DNA of 64,000 bases from Plasmodiophora brassicae (Eukaryota; Endomyxa; Phytomyxea; Plasmodiophorida; Plasmodiophoridae). The notes below the pieces were generated by a model, which made no database searches, had not been told where the DNA came from, and saw only the letters and a program-made list of their open reading frames with translations. The translations under genes were made by a program, and so were the position numbers. Of this stretch, positions 34,461 through 45,997 are shown in pieces; position 1 is the first letter of the stretch; each line of letters begins with the position of its first letter. The DNA lies in contig JASFAU010000008.1 in the NCBI GenBank assembly GCA_039704465.1, forward strand, positions 620,001 through 684,000, in the 5' to 3' direction.

Positions 34461-36218
34461 CTACTGTACACTGTTATCCGCCTTTATGTCGGACGAGGCT
34501 TGCTGTGCGCGTCGCCTACGGTAGTGCACAGCGAACGCCGCAGCAATGATCAACGCAACGGCAACGGACGGCCAGAAGTCTTCGACGATGCTGGACGCAA
34601 CCAGTGCCGCGGATGCGGTCGCCGACACGACCGGGACGAGCGGGTACCATGGCACCCGGAACTGGCCCGGTGATCCCGGCCCTCTTCGTAGCCTGATCAA
34701 CGCCAGCGCGGCCAGTCCTGCATAGAACCACCCTGCGACGCCGGCGTAGTCGATCCTAGAACGCGTGAACCCCAGTGTCAGCCCACGTTCGTATCAGCCG
34801 GTCCACTGGTGCGGCGGCGAACAATTCGGCGACGTTGCTCCCAGCGACGACGAGGATACAGGACCAGGCCGTTATAGCCAGAACCGCATTCGACGGCGTA
34901 CCGGCGTCGTTGACGTATGCGAACCATTCTGTGTCGACGTATCATCAGCGTCGGGTGATACACCAGAGCGGGAATCGCTCGGCTACCGAAGAACAAGCCG
35001 TCGCGGCCAGCGGCGAAGACAACTCGTGAGGCGCTGAAGATGGTCGAATGGGCAGCGCCCATCGTCGTCATCGCGACCATAACGGACAGCACGTCGGCGA
35101 ACGTGTGCCCACCAACGATCAACGCGAAATCGTATCCAACAGATTTGGAGTTGGACAGGACGGATGCGGGCAATGTGATCAGGAAGCTCAGGTTGGCCAG
35201 CAGATAGACGACGAGCACGACGACCATTCCAGCAACCTGCACACTTGAACGCCTTAGCCACTGGACGAGTCTGTTTCGCGCGACAACAACGATATACGAT
35301 GCCGACGGGAAGGTCGCGTTGTGGGGTGGCGAACTCTTCGGAGAGGGAGCAGACCGAGTTGAAGCCGCTATACGAGAACAGGCAGGCGATGAGGCCCAGT
35401 GCGAAGGTCGACGGGTTCGTGCCAGCAAAGCAGTGCTGGGACGAACCGAGTGCTGACAGGTTCCTGACTCCAGGTGAAGCGAATAGCGCTCCAGCAGCGA
35501 CGACCACCACGGCACATAGTTTGAAGACGACCATGACCATCTGGATCATTGCCGACTTGGCGCTGGCCTGAACGTTAACGGCGCCCAGAACGATGATCAG
35601 GGAGACAGCAGCGGCCTGCACCGCCCATCGCGTCTGCACGCCGAACACTGCCAACAGGTACCTGGCGAAGACGGTGGACTCGATCGCAACCGATCCCGGG
35701 GCCAGCACCATAAACAAGACGAACACGAACGTAAACTGGGTTGCAATCAGTCGATGGATCCAGTGCAAATGCGTTTGCTGCCGCTTACGGCGACATCACT
35801 GTTGAAGGCTTTCTGGAAATAGGCCGATTCGGCACCTGCGTCGACCTGTCCAGTGCCCTGGGCGCACAACGTCAACAAGGTCGAGCCCTACAATGAAAGA
35901 TACCGACCAGTTCTGCATAGCATAGAGCACCGAGCAAGCTGATGATGCCGGCGAGAACCCATGCAACAATGGCACCGCATGGGCTCCCAGTCTGAACGTA
36001 CACTAGGCCTGGCGTGACGAATATACCACTGCCTGGGTCCAAGTCAGCTTGGGAATCCTTCCAGGTTCCTATGGGCATGGCCAACCTATGATGTTGCTGA
36101 TTACCATTGCGAATGCATCGCGAGCGGTCAGGTGCCCGGCAAGGCGTTGCTTCACGTTGCCGGCTTCCGTCTGCAGAGGCACGCGCTCCAGGATGGCGTC
36201 GTCGCCATTACTACTCAT
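34461..36218 (-). CDS. SLC7/LAT-type amino acid transporter
   Basis: APC-superfamily amino acid permease. The start at 36216-36218 (MSSNGDDAILERVPL) leads to LTARDAFAMVISNIIG, then after an intron GSGIFVTPGLVYVQTGSPCG and LAGIISLLGALCYAELVG, the helix 1 unwinding motif (GSGIF) and GALCYAEL block of the SLC7 family. Later exons give RLIATQFTFVFVLFMVLAPG, LGLIACLFSYSGFNSVCSLS with EEFATPQRDLP, LVVYLLANLSFLITLPASVL, SVMVAMTTMGAAHSTIFSAS and RVVFAAGRDGLFF. The last exon has FRVPWYPLVPVVSATASAAL, then a basic tail, stop 34461. Single-base reading suggests four or more introns. It sits tail-to-tail with the MFS transporter, with about 50 bp between their stops. Confidence 0.82.
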
Positions 36219-37126
36219 TGACAGCAACGGTCACAGTTAGGATCTAGGTGCAACCACCCACCCAACCCTGAAGGCGATACCGTACCAACAAGTTCCAAAG
36301 AATGGCGCCAGGTGCCGCCCATGTTTGAGCACTGTAGACCGGACCGCCCAACTAGGCCACGTCGACGGCACGTGGCAATGCTCAATCAGCTAGCGAAACA
36401 CGGGCATTGCAGATATTGTGCTCATTGCTAACGTCGTTTTCCCTGCCGGCTCTAGGCGCCACAATCCTGCCAGGTTGATCACCAAACGTACTCGCTGTCC
36501 TTCATTTAGCCTCCCGACGGCGAACGCCTTTCGACACGAAGAAATGACATCCGGTCGAACAAGAAGGGCACCGCCGCTGCCATCGCTATCGGCTCCAGAT
36601 TCGATCGGTGACGGCGATTCTCGACGGTGGTAGGGCGTTCCTCAAATGGCGCATGGGTTGGACGAGGCGAAACGACGGCGGCAAGTGCACAGAGAGGCGT
36701 ACGAAACCGCCGAAAGGCGGGACGATGACCTGGAGACGAGCTTGCAGGCAGTGGCCCGCAGTAGCAAAGAGCAACGAACAGCCCAGATAGAGCTAGCGGG
36801 TCAGAAGAGAAGACCATCGTTCTGTGGTCACCCGTGCACGTCTTGGGAACGACGGTGAATGGCGTACATGCGCCGGGAGTGAGTTTGACGTCCACGGCCT
36901 CCCCTTGTCGTCTGCCAATGACAATACAAGCGAGTAGCCGTACAGCGCGGTAAGACCATGACGTCAGCGACCACACGACAGAGCACGGTGACACTAAACG
37001 AATACTGTATTTCTGCAATTCTAACGGTTTGAAGTATTGAGCGAACGCCAGAATCAGATGTCGACGACCGCGAACGCCCGGGGCTTATAATATGGACCCT
37101 GTGCCAGAAACATCAGAGGGAATAAG
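36219..37126. other. interval without a confident gene
   Basis: About 900 bp between the start of the SLC7-type gene and the stop of the PSMD5-like gene. It must hold the SLC7-type promoter. The only candidate coding segment is a short charged plus-strand stretch at about 36646-36858, listed separately at low confidence. Confidence 0.4.
36646..36858 (+). CDS. possible small coiled-coil gene or exon
   Basis: A 70-residue frame, MAHGLDEAKRRRQVHREAYE ... LETSLQAVARSSKEQRTAQI, with heptad-like charged residues. No homologue is recognised. Possible donor sites follow the segment, so it could be one exon. An overlapping minus-strand frame (36506-37018) is less protein-like. The call rests on composition alone. 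Confidence 0.25.
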   Translation: MAHGLDEAKRRRQVHREAYETAERRDDDLETSLQAVARSSKEQRTAQIELAGQKRRPSFCGHPCTSWERR

Positions 37127-38885
37127 TCAGATGTAGACGCACGGTACCTGATGGACGTATTCATGAATCTGCTTCGCAAGGCGATCGTTGGTCGACGACG
37201 TCAAATGAGGGCTCGTGGAGATCACTTGTAGGAGAGCAAATTTCCACTCGTTGGCCTTTGCGTCAATCTCAATGTTACGGTCAAGGAGTTGTTCAGGCAG
37301 GACAGGCGTCGCGAGAATGGCACGAAGTCCCCAAGGCGACTTTGCTAGCTCGGAGAGAAACCGGTAGCAGGCGATGCGCAGGTCTGCAGAGCAGTGTTAG
37401 CGACTGACAGTTACTTCAGTAAACAATCTGATACCAGTTTCAATATTCGTCGACAACACCCTCACTCGTGACATAAAACTGGGAAGAGTTGAGTTGTCAT
37501 CGCGAGCGGACCGCGACCCCATCAGAATTGCGCGCCGAACTGGATCAACAACATCCATTTGCCTCGAGTCGTATACGCTACCGAAGACAGTCGCGAGACC
37601 ATGCATCGTTGAAATGTGCAGTTCGTTCGTCGACAGGTTCTCCTGATAGACAACGCGGACGACGCGAAACAGAAGATCGTTGTCTGTCTCGGTCACCATC
37701 GCTAAGCCGACAAAGCACTTAGCAACGACACAAATTGCTCCAATTGCCCCTGCCTGGACATCCATGATGTCATTCGATAGGCACCTATCAACGCATTTAG
37801 TTCAGTTCGCTGTCGACGCGCGCCCAATTACCTTTCCAGTAAACATTTGACATCGCCGTTCTCCATCCAAGCAAAGTCGTTATGTTGAATGGAGCGATCA
37901 ACAATGTCCTGGATGGTACCAAGGGCACCCGTCGTCAGGAAGACGTCCGGACCTGGTGGGGCAAACTGGAAAAACAAGCTGGCGAGGTGCGCCTCATTGG
38001 TTAAGTACGTCAGGCCAAGCGACGACTTTGCAATTTCGTTCAGGACCTCGAATGCCGACATTCGCAACAAGATATCGTCATTCTCGGATTGCACCAACTT
38101 GACGGTAGCGTGAAGTAGTCCACTATAACGATACGTTTCGAACGCTGCGGGAGACAGAGCACCAACGCGAGCCGCGAGAGTGAGGACTCGAATCAGTACC
38201 GTGCCCTGTGAGTTGGCAACCTGAGCGATCTCGTCATAGGACGAGAAGAAGCGGGAACCGTCAGGTCCAGCAGCCTGCAGAAGAATGTCGGAGACTGCCT
38301 CCGATATCGACGACAACGGGTCAGCCAGAACGCTCATCAAGGTGCGATACATGTCAGGCTGTGAAATCAACTGCATGAACGTGCCCTCAGGTAGATCGGA
38401 CGCCAACAGGAACCTCAGTTCTCCAGCAGTCGTTTGACGGACGAATTCGTTGGAATGCCGTAAACCTGATGCAGAATAAGAACCCGTGCACAGTCATTTA
38501 GCAAACAAAGGTGGCAGACCTTGGATAAGGGCCGGGCCGACAGCAGGGAACTGGACCAATGCGCGACGGCCTCGCTCCGTGTTTAGGACCAACCTCAACG
38601 ACCTCGCAACATCTTCTCGCAGGTACTCGTCAAGCTCCTCGGCCGAGAGCACCGTCAGCAGCGTCTAGCGGCTACATCTCAGCACAGGCAGCCCCATCAG
38701 CCGCGACACGGCAACCGACTAACTGCAAAGCCGCCGGCCGTCCTCAGAAACTCGTCGACGAGATACGGCCTCGCGTCGACGATGGTCTGCGGCGTCGCGC
38801 TGAACTCCTGCACGGCGACCTGGAACGTCTCGAACGACACGGCCCCGGCGTCGTCCTCCTCCTCCCCGGCCCCACTCCCATCCAT
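37127..38885 (-). CDS. PSMD5: PSMD5/S5b-like 26S proteasome assembly chaperone
   Basis: HEAT/armadillo-like helical protein that in animals binds Rpt2 and helps assemble the 19S base. The start at 38883-38885 begins MDGSGAGEEEDDAGAVSFET and continues TIVDARPYLVDEFLRTAGGF; exons then give LLTVLSAEELDEYLREDVAR, LRHSNEFVRQTTAGELRFLL, LMSVLADPLSSISEAVSDIL, LRMSAFEVLNEIAKSSLGLT and TTGALGTIQDIVDRSIQHND. The last ones give AGAIGAICVVAKCFVGLAMV and DLRIACYRFLSELAKSPWGL, then LLDRNIEIDAKANEWKFALL and a stop near 37127. Helix order and the terminal LLDR....DA...KF.LL motif match PSMD5. Four or five short introns are implied. Less similar ARM proteins remain possible. Confidence 0.7.
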
Positions 38886-38997
38886 CGGGCTACCGACTCC
38901 CACCCAGGCAATTGCAAAATGACCGCTGCGCACGTTTCGAACGCGGGACAGAATGGGGGGTGCATTCCTCGGTAACGTGTGCCCCCGACAGCGGTGG

Positions 38998-40196
38998 TCA
39001 GGTCTCGAAGGCCTGGTCGAAGGCGGCAGTCGAGTGGCCTTCGACGACCCGAGAGACGGGGATCGTGAACGGCAGGCCGGCATCCTGGATGTACTGGTTG
39101 GCGACCTGGAAGCACTTGGTGCCGTCATGGGTGGCGTTCTTGCCGACGTAGACGAACAGGCTGGTTCCGGCCAGGTCGACCAGGAAGACGGCATCTGAGG
39201 TCAGCATCGATTTCCTCAGGGTGCCTTTGGCAACCTCAGTGAGCTTCAGAGACCCGTCTGCGCTGGACAGGCGGAGCAGCTTCTTCTCAGTGCCCGAGAC
39301 AGCGTCGTCGGATCCGCCTTCATCAGCAGACTTCACTGGACCGTATCCGCCGATGACGTTCCAGAAGGCGTCGTTCTTCTCCGTGCCATCCAATACGGTG
39401 ACTTTGGGCTTGCTGGAACGAGAATCGCGAATATAAGAGCAGACTTCGTTGGCCTTGCGTTTCTCGAAGACGCCTGCTTTCGTTCCATTCCATTGGAAGA
39501 TGGACAGTCCGTTATCTAACCATACAATCAGGAGCGATGCTGACGAAAACTTGTTGGACTCACCAAGAATGAAGACATCGCCATCGTTCAGGGAATCGCG
39601 GGAGAGCTTGACCTGCATGACAGCAACGTTCTTCCGTTTGCCTTTGACCTGCATCAGACGCGGTTTGTATTCAGTCGGCTTCTGGTGGTGGAATGCGCTG
39701 TCGATGCCGCCTTGTGCAGTGATGAACGCAGGTTTGAACAGTTTCAGGAATTCATCGGATTCGCTGCCCTGGACTTCACGGAACTGGATCGGCAGGCCGC
39801 CCAGCACAGTGTCGAGCTCCACAGTCTTGTACGCCGCCGTCCCCGCTTCATCCTGCGTCGTGTGCTGCCCGAGCCAGAAGTGCACGTTGTTTGCGATCTT
39901 GTCGCCTTTCATATAGGTGTGCAGGACGATGTAAGAATCGCCATCATAGAATGCCGCGTACTGCTCAGGCGACATTTTCCTAACGCCAAAGTTCTCGATA
40001 CGCCAAACCTCCAGACCAGGAGTCTTTCCAGCACCAGCAAACTGTCATCACAAAGTCAGCACAGCGAACGATGGCTGCTGCGACGACGACCGACCTGGGC
40101 CTCCGTCGCTGCGGCCGTCTTCCGAACTTCCTGTGCCAAATCGGAGTTCAACAGGGAAATGTTGCTCTCCTCAAACTTCGCCTGGTTGGCCGGCAT
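38998..40196 (-). CDS. severin/fragmin-like gelsolin-family actin-severing protein
   Basis: Calcium-regulated F-actin severing and capping protein with three gelsolin-like domains, the length of Dictyostelium severin rather than six-domain gelsolin. The start at 40194-40196 (MPANQAKFEESNISLLNSDL) is followed by one intron (about 40040-40090, GTCGGT ... GACAG) into FAGAGKTPGLEVWRIENF. G1 has AFYDGDSYIVLHTY, VHFWLGQHTTQDEAGTAAYK and LDTVLGGLPIQFREVQGSES; G2 has VKLSRDSLNDGDVFILGESN and LSIFQWNGTKAGVFEKRKAN; G3 has SMLTSDAVFLVDLAGTSLFV and YVGKNATHDGTKCFQVANQY. It ends DQAFET. The PSMD5-like gene starts 113 bp downstream on the same strand. Confidence 0.92.
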
Positions 40197-40512
40197 CGTT
40201 AGTCGTTCGCACTTGAAGGTCGTCGACCAGACCAAACAAAAATATGAGGTCGCGCCGGCTGTCGAGGCCCCACTGGCCCTGCCCCACCCCAGAGGCCAGA
40301 GCCTGGATGTCCTCCGACGGGGCCGGGGCCGGCGCCGTGGGCCCCAACTGACAGGGGGTCCCAAACCGGCGAATATGGCGTTACCCGTGCCACGCGTCGT
40401 TACGTTCACTACGTGGATCAACTGCGACGATGTCGGACTGGGACGATCAGCTTCGCCAACGGTAACACTGGTATCTTATATTGGGTCTTACGACACGAAT
40501 CGCATCGTCGCG

Positions 40513-41863
40513 CTATGTAGCGGATGCTACCGCCGCCTCTTGTGATGCAGCTTGACGCTTCTGGTCGAGAACCTTCGAAAGAAAGAACTCACCTGCCCTG
40601 TACGACGACCGGACAAGCGGCCCCGAAGCCACATAGAGGAACCCGAGCGCCTCTCCTGACACAACACAACGTCACCGAACCATGCACTTCAACGGAACGC
40701 GATGAAACCTTCTTGCCGGAACTGCTCGAACTTCTCGGGAGTCACGTACGAATGGACCTAGCACATTTTCTGAATCCGAACATCCAAACATAGATTCGTT
40801 TCGTTCAACCTTCATGTGTCGTCGGGTAGGCCGGAGGTATTGCCCTAGCGTTAGCACGGATACCCCCGCAGCCAGGAGGTCCCGCATCGATTGCCGTACA
40901 TCCTCGTCAGTTTCACCGACGCCCAGCATGATTGACGATTTTGTAATCAGTTCTGGAACCGACTGCACATTCACATTAATACTGGCGCCGCAGAACAAAC
41001 TGGTCGACATCCGACCTTCTTGGCATGTTCAAGAACAGCCAGGCTCTGCCGATAATTGGCCCGATGGTCGCGCACATACGGCGAGCACGCCTCCACTGTT
41101 TCAATGTTGTGAGCGAACACATCAAGCCCCGACTTGGCAACATGTTCAACGCGATCCGCAACCCCGCTGAAATCTGGCGTTAGGCATTCAACGTGGGGCG
41201 GAGCTGACGAGTCCTTCAACAATCTAATCGTCCTGGCGATGTGATCCGCACCCTACAGGAATCAGTCGTTGCTACTCATGACGGATACAGCGCGTACCTG
41301 ATCTGGAAGGTCATCTCGATCAACGGATGTCAGGACAACATAATCAAGTCCCCAACTATGGATCGCTTTCGCTACCTTCTCAGGTTCCAGTGGGTCCAAC
41401 GCAGGAGGCGCTCTTGACGTTTTCACTGAGCAGAACCGACAACCTCTCGTACATGTATCGCCTAGAGGGTCCAGTAAGACTCCCTATTTCCTAACTTATG
41501 TGGCAGGCGAGCAAGGCGCACCCATAAGCATGATTGTTGCCGTTGCTGTGCCCTTCTTTCCTAACGATGTACGTCAGGATGTGGCCCGCGATATCATGCC
41601 GGAGGAGTACCTCCCCAGCATTCGCCGATATTCGGGCATCGCGCCTCCTGGCAGACGGTCGCCAATCCGAGGTCGGTGACGGTATCCCGCAAGCGACGGT
41701 AATTCTCGCTGTCGGCCGGCTCGACCTTGAGCCACGTCGGCTTCGGTTCACGTGCGCGCCGGATAAACGTCTTTAGACCGGGCCCATCGGGCAGCGGGAC
41801 CGCCCGCGACGACAAGCGGCGCGCGCCACGCTCCGCCACCGCGCTTCGCAACAAACCCCACAT
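40513..41863 (-). CDS. LIAS: lipoyl synthase
   Basis: Mitochondrial radical-SAM enzyme that inserts sulfur into octanoyl groups of lipoate-dependent proteins. From the ATG at 41861-41863, an Arg-rich leader ([20 protein letters not shown]) fits a presequence. [19 protein letters not shown] follows, then the auxiliary-cluster motif [14 protein letters not shown] (CX4CX5C). After an intron, the radical-SAM motif [15 protein letters not shown] (CX3CX2C) is readable near 41430-41470. Then [78 protein letters not shown], and a C-terminal [20 protein letters not shown], stop at 40513-40515. Five or more introns separate these. All iron-sulfur ligands are present. Confidence 0.94.
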
Positions 41864-42346
41864 TGCCGGCTCCACTCAAGCGCAAAGCGCCGCTACCGAC
41901 GCGCCGAATCTATTTTTCGGGTCCAGACAACGCGGCCATGATCCCCAGTGTAGGTACTTATACGACTGTACGGAACTGACGCCATGCGAAGTCCCTGTGT
42001 CGCCCGCTGCGTTCCAAGTCACACGCGTTTGGCGGGTCTGAACTCCGTTCCGAACGCCGACCCGCGCTAGTGTGACGGGTTGTGGCAGCGCGACAAGTAT
42101 ACAACGTCCACCAGAGTTGGACATCCGGAGTGAAGCGGGTTTCCCGAGCTCAACCACGAGGGGACAGGGAAAGACAGTGAGCGAGAGCGCGCGCGAGGGA
42201 GGAAGAGCGAGAGGGTATGTATTGCCGGCTCTACGCATTTGTCCACCGGATCGAAGGCGCTCGTCAGTAGGTAGCCTGTGGCCACGGATTGTCTCTGAGA
42301 TCCGCCGTCCCGACCGCCCGTCCGCGAGGTTGTTGTGAGCCTCGCC

Positions 42347-42690
42347 ATGTGGTCCAAGATCACCCAGCGCCTACCGTACTTCAACCTCGCCATCGGGTCA
42401 ACTGCGTTCCTGTTCCAGCTCGGTTCGTGCGGCCGCACGTGGTCCCTAGGCGCAATGCTGACCTGGTCGTGTGGGCAGGCGTTCTGTACCCATGGCACCA
42501 GGAACTCGATACCGAGTTTTACAAATTGCGCGCTGACATTGACGTCAAGCTGCAGCGCTACCATGAGCTGAAGCTGCAGAAGCTGGAATCGTTGCAGTCC
42601 CTGATCGCACACGAGACTGCCAAGGTCGACGCGAACAAACTCGGGGAGCGTGCACCCGCCGCCGAAGTGAAGCCAGAGAAAGGACATTGA
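42347..42690 (+). CDS. small single-pass membrane protein, probably mitochondrial
   Basis: Not assigned to a named family. One intron (about 42424-42479, GTTCGT ... GGGCAG) joins MWSKITQRLPYFNLAIGSTA, continuing FLFQLG, to VLYPWHQELDTEFYKLRADI. The result is about 95 residues: a short basic N-terminus, one hydrophobic helix, a PWHQELD turn, then a charged helical/coiled segment (VKLQRYHELKLQKLESLQSL) ending EVKPEKGH. The layout resembles small accessory subunits of respiratory complexes, but no specific subunit can be claimed. An AATAAA lies 36 bp after the stop. Confidence 0.6.
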
Positions 42691-42726
42691 CCAACTTCTA
42701 AGTTTTCGACTTGCGTCCCGGGACGA

Positions 42727-42732
42727 AATAAA
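42727..42732 (+). terminator. candidate poly(A) signal AATAAA
   Basis: Hexamer 36 bp after the small membrane-protein stop. Confidence 0.5.
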
Positions 42733-42820
42733 GCCTGACGAACTGTTCTGAAGCCCAATGGATTTTGAACCGTACTCTGTATTATGTGTTAGGGAAATAG
42801 GAACGAACAAGGCCGAACGG

Positions 42821-43165
42821 TCAAGGCGTTTGGGACGGACACGGGTGGCCACCACTCCCGCTGTCGATAGCGCCCAGCGCATTGGCCGGGGCAGTGAACG
42901 ACTTCCACAGGTCGAAATCATCATCAGCGTCAAACCTGCCCAGTCTCGGCTTGACCCGCTTAGGTTCAACCCGGCAGCGACAAATCACGAACCCGGCCAC
43001 CATGATGGCGGCCATCATCAGCGCGCCAAGAGCCATGTACGCCACAGGATGCCACCCAGGAAACAGATCGTCGCCATCCCTCGCAGGCAACCATGCGGAA
43101 CACGAGTGCACACCGGTTGTCGCAACCAGTAAGATACAGGAGGATCGCGAGCTGCTAGAGATCAT
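42821..43165 (-). CDS. small type I membrane protein, unknown
   Basis: A 114-residue intronless frame. The N-terminus MISSSSRSSCILLVATTGVH has a signal-peptide look. A short luminal segment precedes a transmembrane helix (VAYMALGALMMAAIMVAGFV), followed by CRCRVEPKRVKPRLGRFDAD, a Cys/Arg-rich stop-transfer, and a Gly/Ser/Pro tail. No homologue is recognised. It is convergent with the small gene at 42347-42690 and divergent from the LRRC45-like gene, whose 5' end starts 220 bp away. Confidence 0.5.
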   Translation of the reverse strand: MISSSSRSSCILLVATTGVHSCSAWLPARDGDDLFPGWHPVAYMALGALMMAAIMVAGFVICRCRVEPKRVKPRLGRFDADDDFDLWKSFTAPANALGAIDSGSGGHPCPSQTP

Positions 43166-43388
43166 GGTGCTGCCAACACGCCAACACCGAACGACGGTGG
43201 ACTGGCGGTCCGCTAGTGGTCAAGATTCCAAATCGGGCACCGTCCCGTGCGTTGCGCAGTCTTTATTTTCGGCTGACCCCGGTATATCCAGGACCAGCGC
43301 TCGATTGGACCCCACGCCGGACAGTCGTATTATCGGTTCCGTGCACAGCAACGATGGCTGGAGCGCTGTCAGTCACAACAGCGCCGGA

Positions 43389-45855
43389 ATGTCAGTGTCA
43401 GCGATGACTGTTATCAATGGCGATGTCCTGCAGCGGCGGCTGAAGAACGCCGAAGGCAGTAACCTTGTCAGCTTCGCAGACAGCTATTTACGAGATCAAG
43501 GTGAGTTGTGAGCCGCGCGTTGATGAACCGAAAGAGCGCTGAACGAAAATGGCCAGGCTGCGAGACTGTTTGCAGGTTCGTGGAACAACAGGCCAGCGTT
43601 ACTGAGCTGGACCTGCGCGGAAATGATATCCACGAGAGCGGTGCCAACGCAATTGCCAAACTACTCCGGCTAAACACGACAATCAGAAAGTAATGGCACC
43701 GTTAACGACTAGGAAATTTCACCTCGGTGACGTACGAGATAGGTTGAACGTCCAATGGAACTTTCTGGGAGAATCACATGGCCTGCATGCCATTATGGAA
43801 GCCCTGGCGACCAACCGAACGCTCATCAAGGTACGTATTGGCTTAGACAGTGAAACCGTCGCTGATGAACGATACAGCTGGATCTGAGGAACAATAAGTT
43901 GGACGGTAAAGGTGCCAGGTCTGTTGCAGGAATGCTAGCCAGAAACGCCACCCTTCGTCAGCTCGGTCGGAAACATTCCTGTCGCATGCGAAAGCGCGAA
44001 TGCTAACATTTCGTCCCCATCAGATCTGCGTTGGAATGCACTGGGAGAGGAAGGTGGTCGAGCAATATGCCAGGCTTTGCAAGGCAACCATGTCCTTCAT
44101 GAATGCCAAGTCACTGGCAACAATGTTCCCATGGAAATATGTCAAGGAATCACAGACCTCCTCGCCCGTAACAAAGCTGGCAGGGTGCCATCATCCGTGC
44201 GACGCCCCGTCGAGTCAGCGATATCCAGACCGCCCGGAAAGCCGGGTCTTAACGAAATGTTCCAGTTCTCTCAGAACAAGATTGACGCGCTGAAAGCGGA
44301 AAATGCTGACTTCGCCCAGGAGATCACCAATTTGAAGGCACAGCTGGCAATGCGGCAGAACCTGGAACAAGAGCTTCATTGCCAGCGCGTCCAGTTTGAA
44401 GCAGCAGAGCGGGACTGGCAGACCCGGACCGATATGAAATCGGTCGAACTGGCGAATCTGGAGCAGTCGCACGCTGAGGTCAACCTGAAACTTCAGGCGG
44501 CTTTGTCCGAGCTCAAGGACCTAACTGATAGGGTTACTCCGACATGCATCGGGTGATTGTATGGCGGTATTGACGATAGCGAGTGCAGGTGGAGACGATT
44601 AAGGCCGAATCGGGTCGACGCGAACGAATGGACGCAGAGATGCGATCCGCCCTGCAGAAGGACAATTTAGAACTATCGGCACAGATCGACAGGGAGCGGT
44701 CCGCCGCCCTGGAATTCACGCAGAGGTTGCAAGCCAGCCTCGACAGTGAAACGAAACGTCGCGCGCTGGAGAGCGAGGCAACCGCCCAACGTCAGCAGGT
44801 AACTTGGCTGGTTGAAAGTTGCCAGCTAGGCCTCTGACAAACATCGTGTATTAAGGAGGAAGCGGAAAGGTTCGCTGCCGAACTGAAAACGCTCAAGGAG
44901 GACCATCAACAGCAGTTGTCGGCGTCTGCTGCAAAGATCAAACAGCTGGAAGCCGACTTGGACGCGAAGACGTCCGAGCTAGCCGCCGTGAAACAAGGCA
45001 CCGTCCAGCAGACGTACGAGCTGGAGGAGAAGTACCACCAGATGGAGCGTCGTCTGCGGGAAGACTACCAGAAGGAGCAAGACTCGAAGGTGGTCGCTAT
45101 GGAGAACCGCATCGTTCAACTACAGATCTCGCGCGATCAGTTGGAGGCTCGTAGCGCGGCGCACGAGTCGGACGCCAACCGGTACCGGGAAGCGCTCGAC
45201 AATGAGAAGATACGCGCCGAGCATGCGATCCAAATGGAGCAGTCCAGTCGCATGCAGCTGGAAGGCAGTGCAAAGGCTGCTGCCTCTGAACTCAAGCGCA
45301 AGGATGCACAGGTCAGCGAATCCTGGCTTATGTGAACGACGAACTCACCCCGATAGACAGATTGCCGAGCTCGAAACCCAAGCTGTACGCCTGCGGGATG
45401 AAGGCAGGCAGCACAGGTCGCAGCTCGAGTCGGACCTACAGATCAGCGAGGCGTCCAGACGTCGGGAAGTTCGCGATCTCACCGATCGCTTGTCTGAGCG
45501 CGACGACCAAATCGAGGCAATTCGGACGCAACTTCGCAAAGTAGAGAACGCGAACCGCTTGCTGAAAGAGGATCGCAGCCGACGGGAGATGAAAGTCAAG
45601 ACCGCCATGACCGGCTTACGCCAAGCCCTCGACTATGAGGTGGCATCTTTCGCCGATGATGCCGAAGACGATGACAACGACAACGACAAAGGCATTAGAC
45701 GGGCCGGCCGACGATCGCGATCGGCGAATCGCCACAAAAGCCTCTGCGTCGTTAACAAGGACGCCAAACCCGACCCGTCGTCATTATCGAAGACCGACCT
45801 CGACGGTCCTGGACCTGCCATCAAACGCGATCCGGTCAAGACCGGTCGCGAATGA
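43389..45855 (+). CDS. LRRC45: LRRC45-like leucine-rich repeat and coiled-coil protein
   Basis: Centriolar linker-type protein. The start near 43389 (MSVSAMTVINGDVLQRRLKN) precedes ribonuclease-inhibitor-type LRRs in several exons: VTELDLRGNDIHESGANAIA, FLGESHGLHAIMEALATNRT, LRNNKLDGKGARSVAGMLAR with NATL, and the final GNNVPMEICQGITDLLARNK, a distinctive LRRC45 motif. From about 44250 onward nearly all sequence is coiled coil (QNKIDALKAENADFAQEITN through RLLKEDRSRREMKVKTAMTG), cut by introns near 44545, 44800 and 45310. The tail is acidic then basic (DDAEDDDNDNDK, RRAGRRSRSANRHKS). In animals LRRC45 tethers centrioles and supports ciliogenesis, so its presence argues for a flagellated stage. 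Confidence 0.75.
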
Positions 45856-45997
45856 AACAGGAACTTAACTGTCGCCCACACCGCCTGCCTGCCCCACCGG
45901 AATTCAATGCGTGACTGCGCGCACCTATTTTGGTGCCACTACTGGTGGTGTTACGGGTGCGGCAGTCGTGACCGTTTAGCTGCCCTCAGTCGCGCAA

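Noticed and set aside
42067..42969. 300-codon minus-strand frame over the small membrane-protein gene
   Set aside because: No recognisable domain, mixed composition, and it overlaps a plus-strand gene with a clean intron and poly(A) signal.
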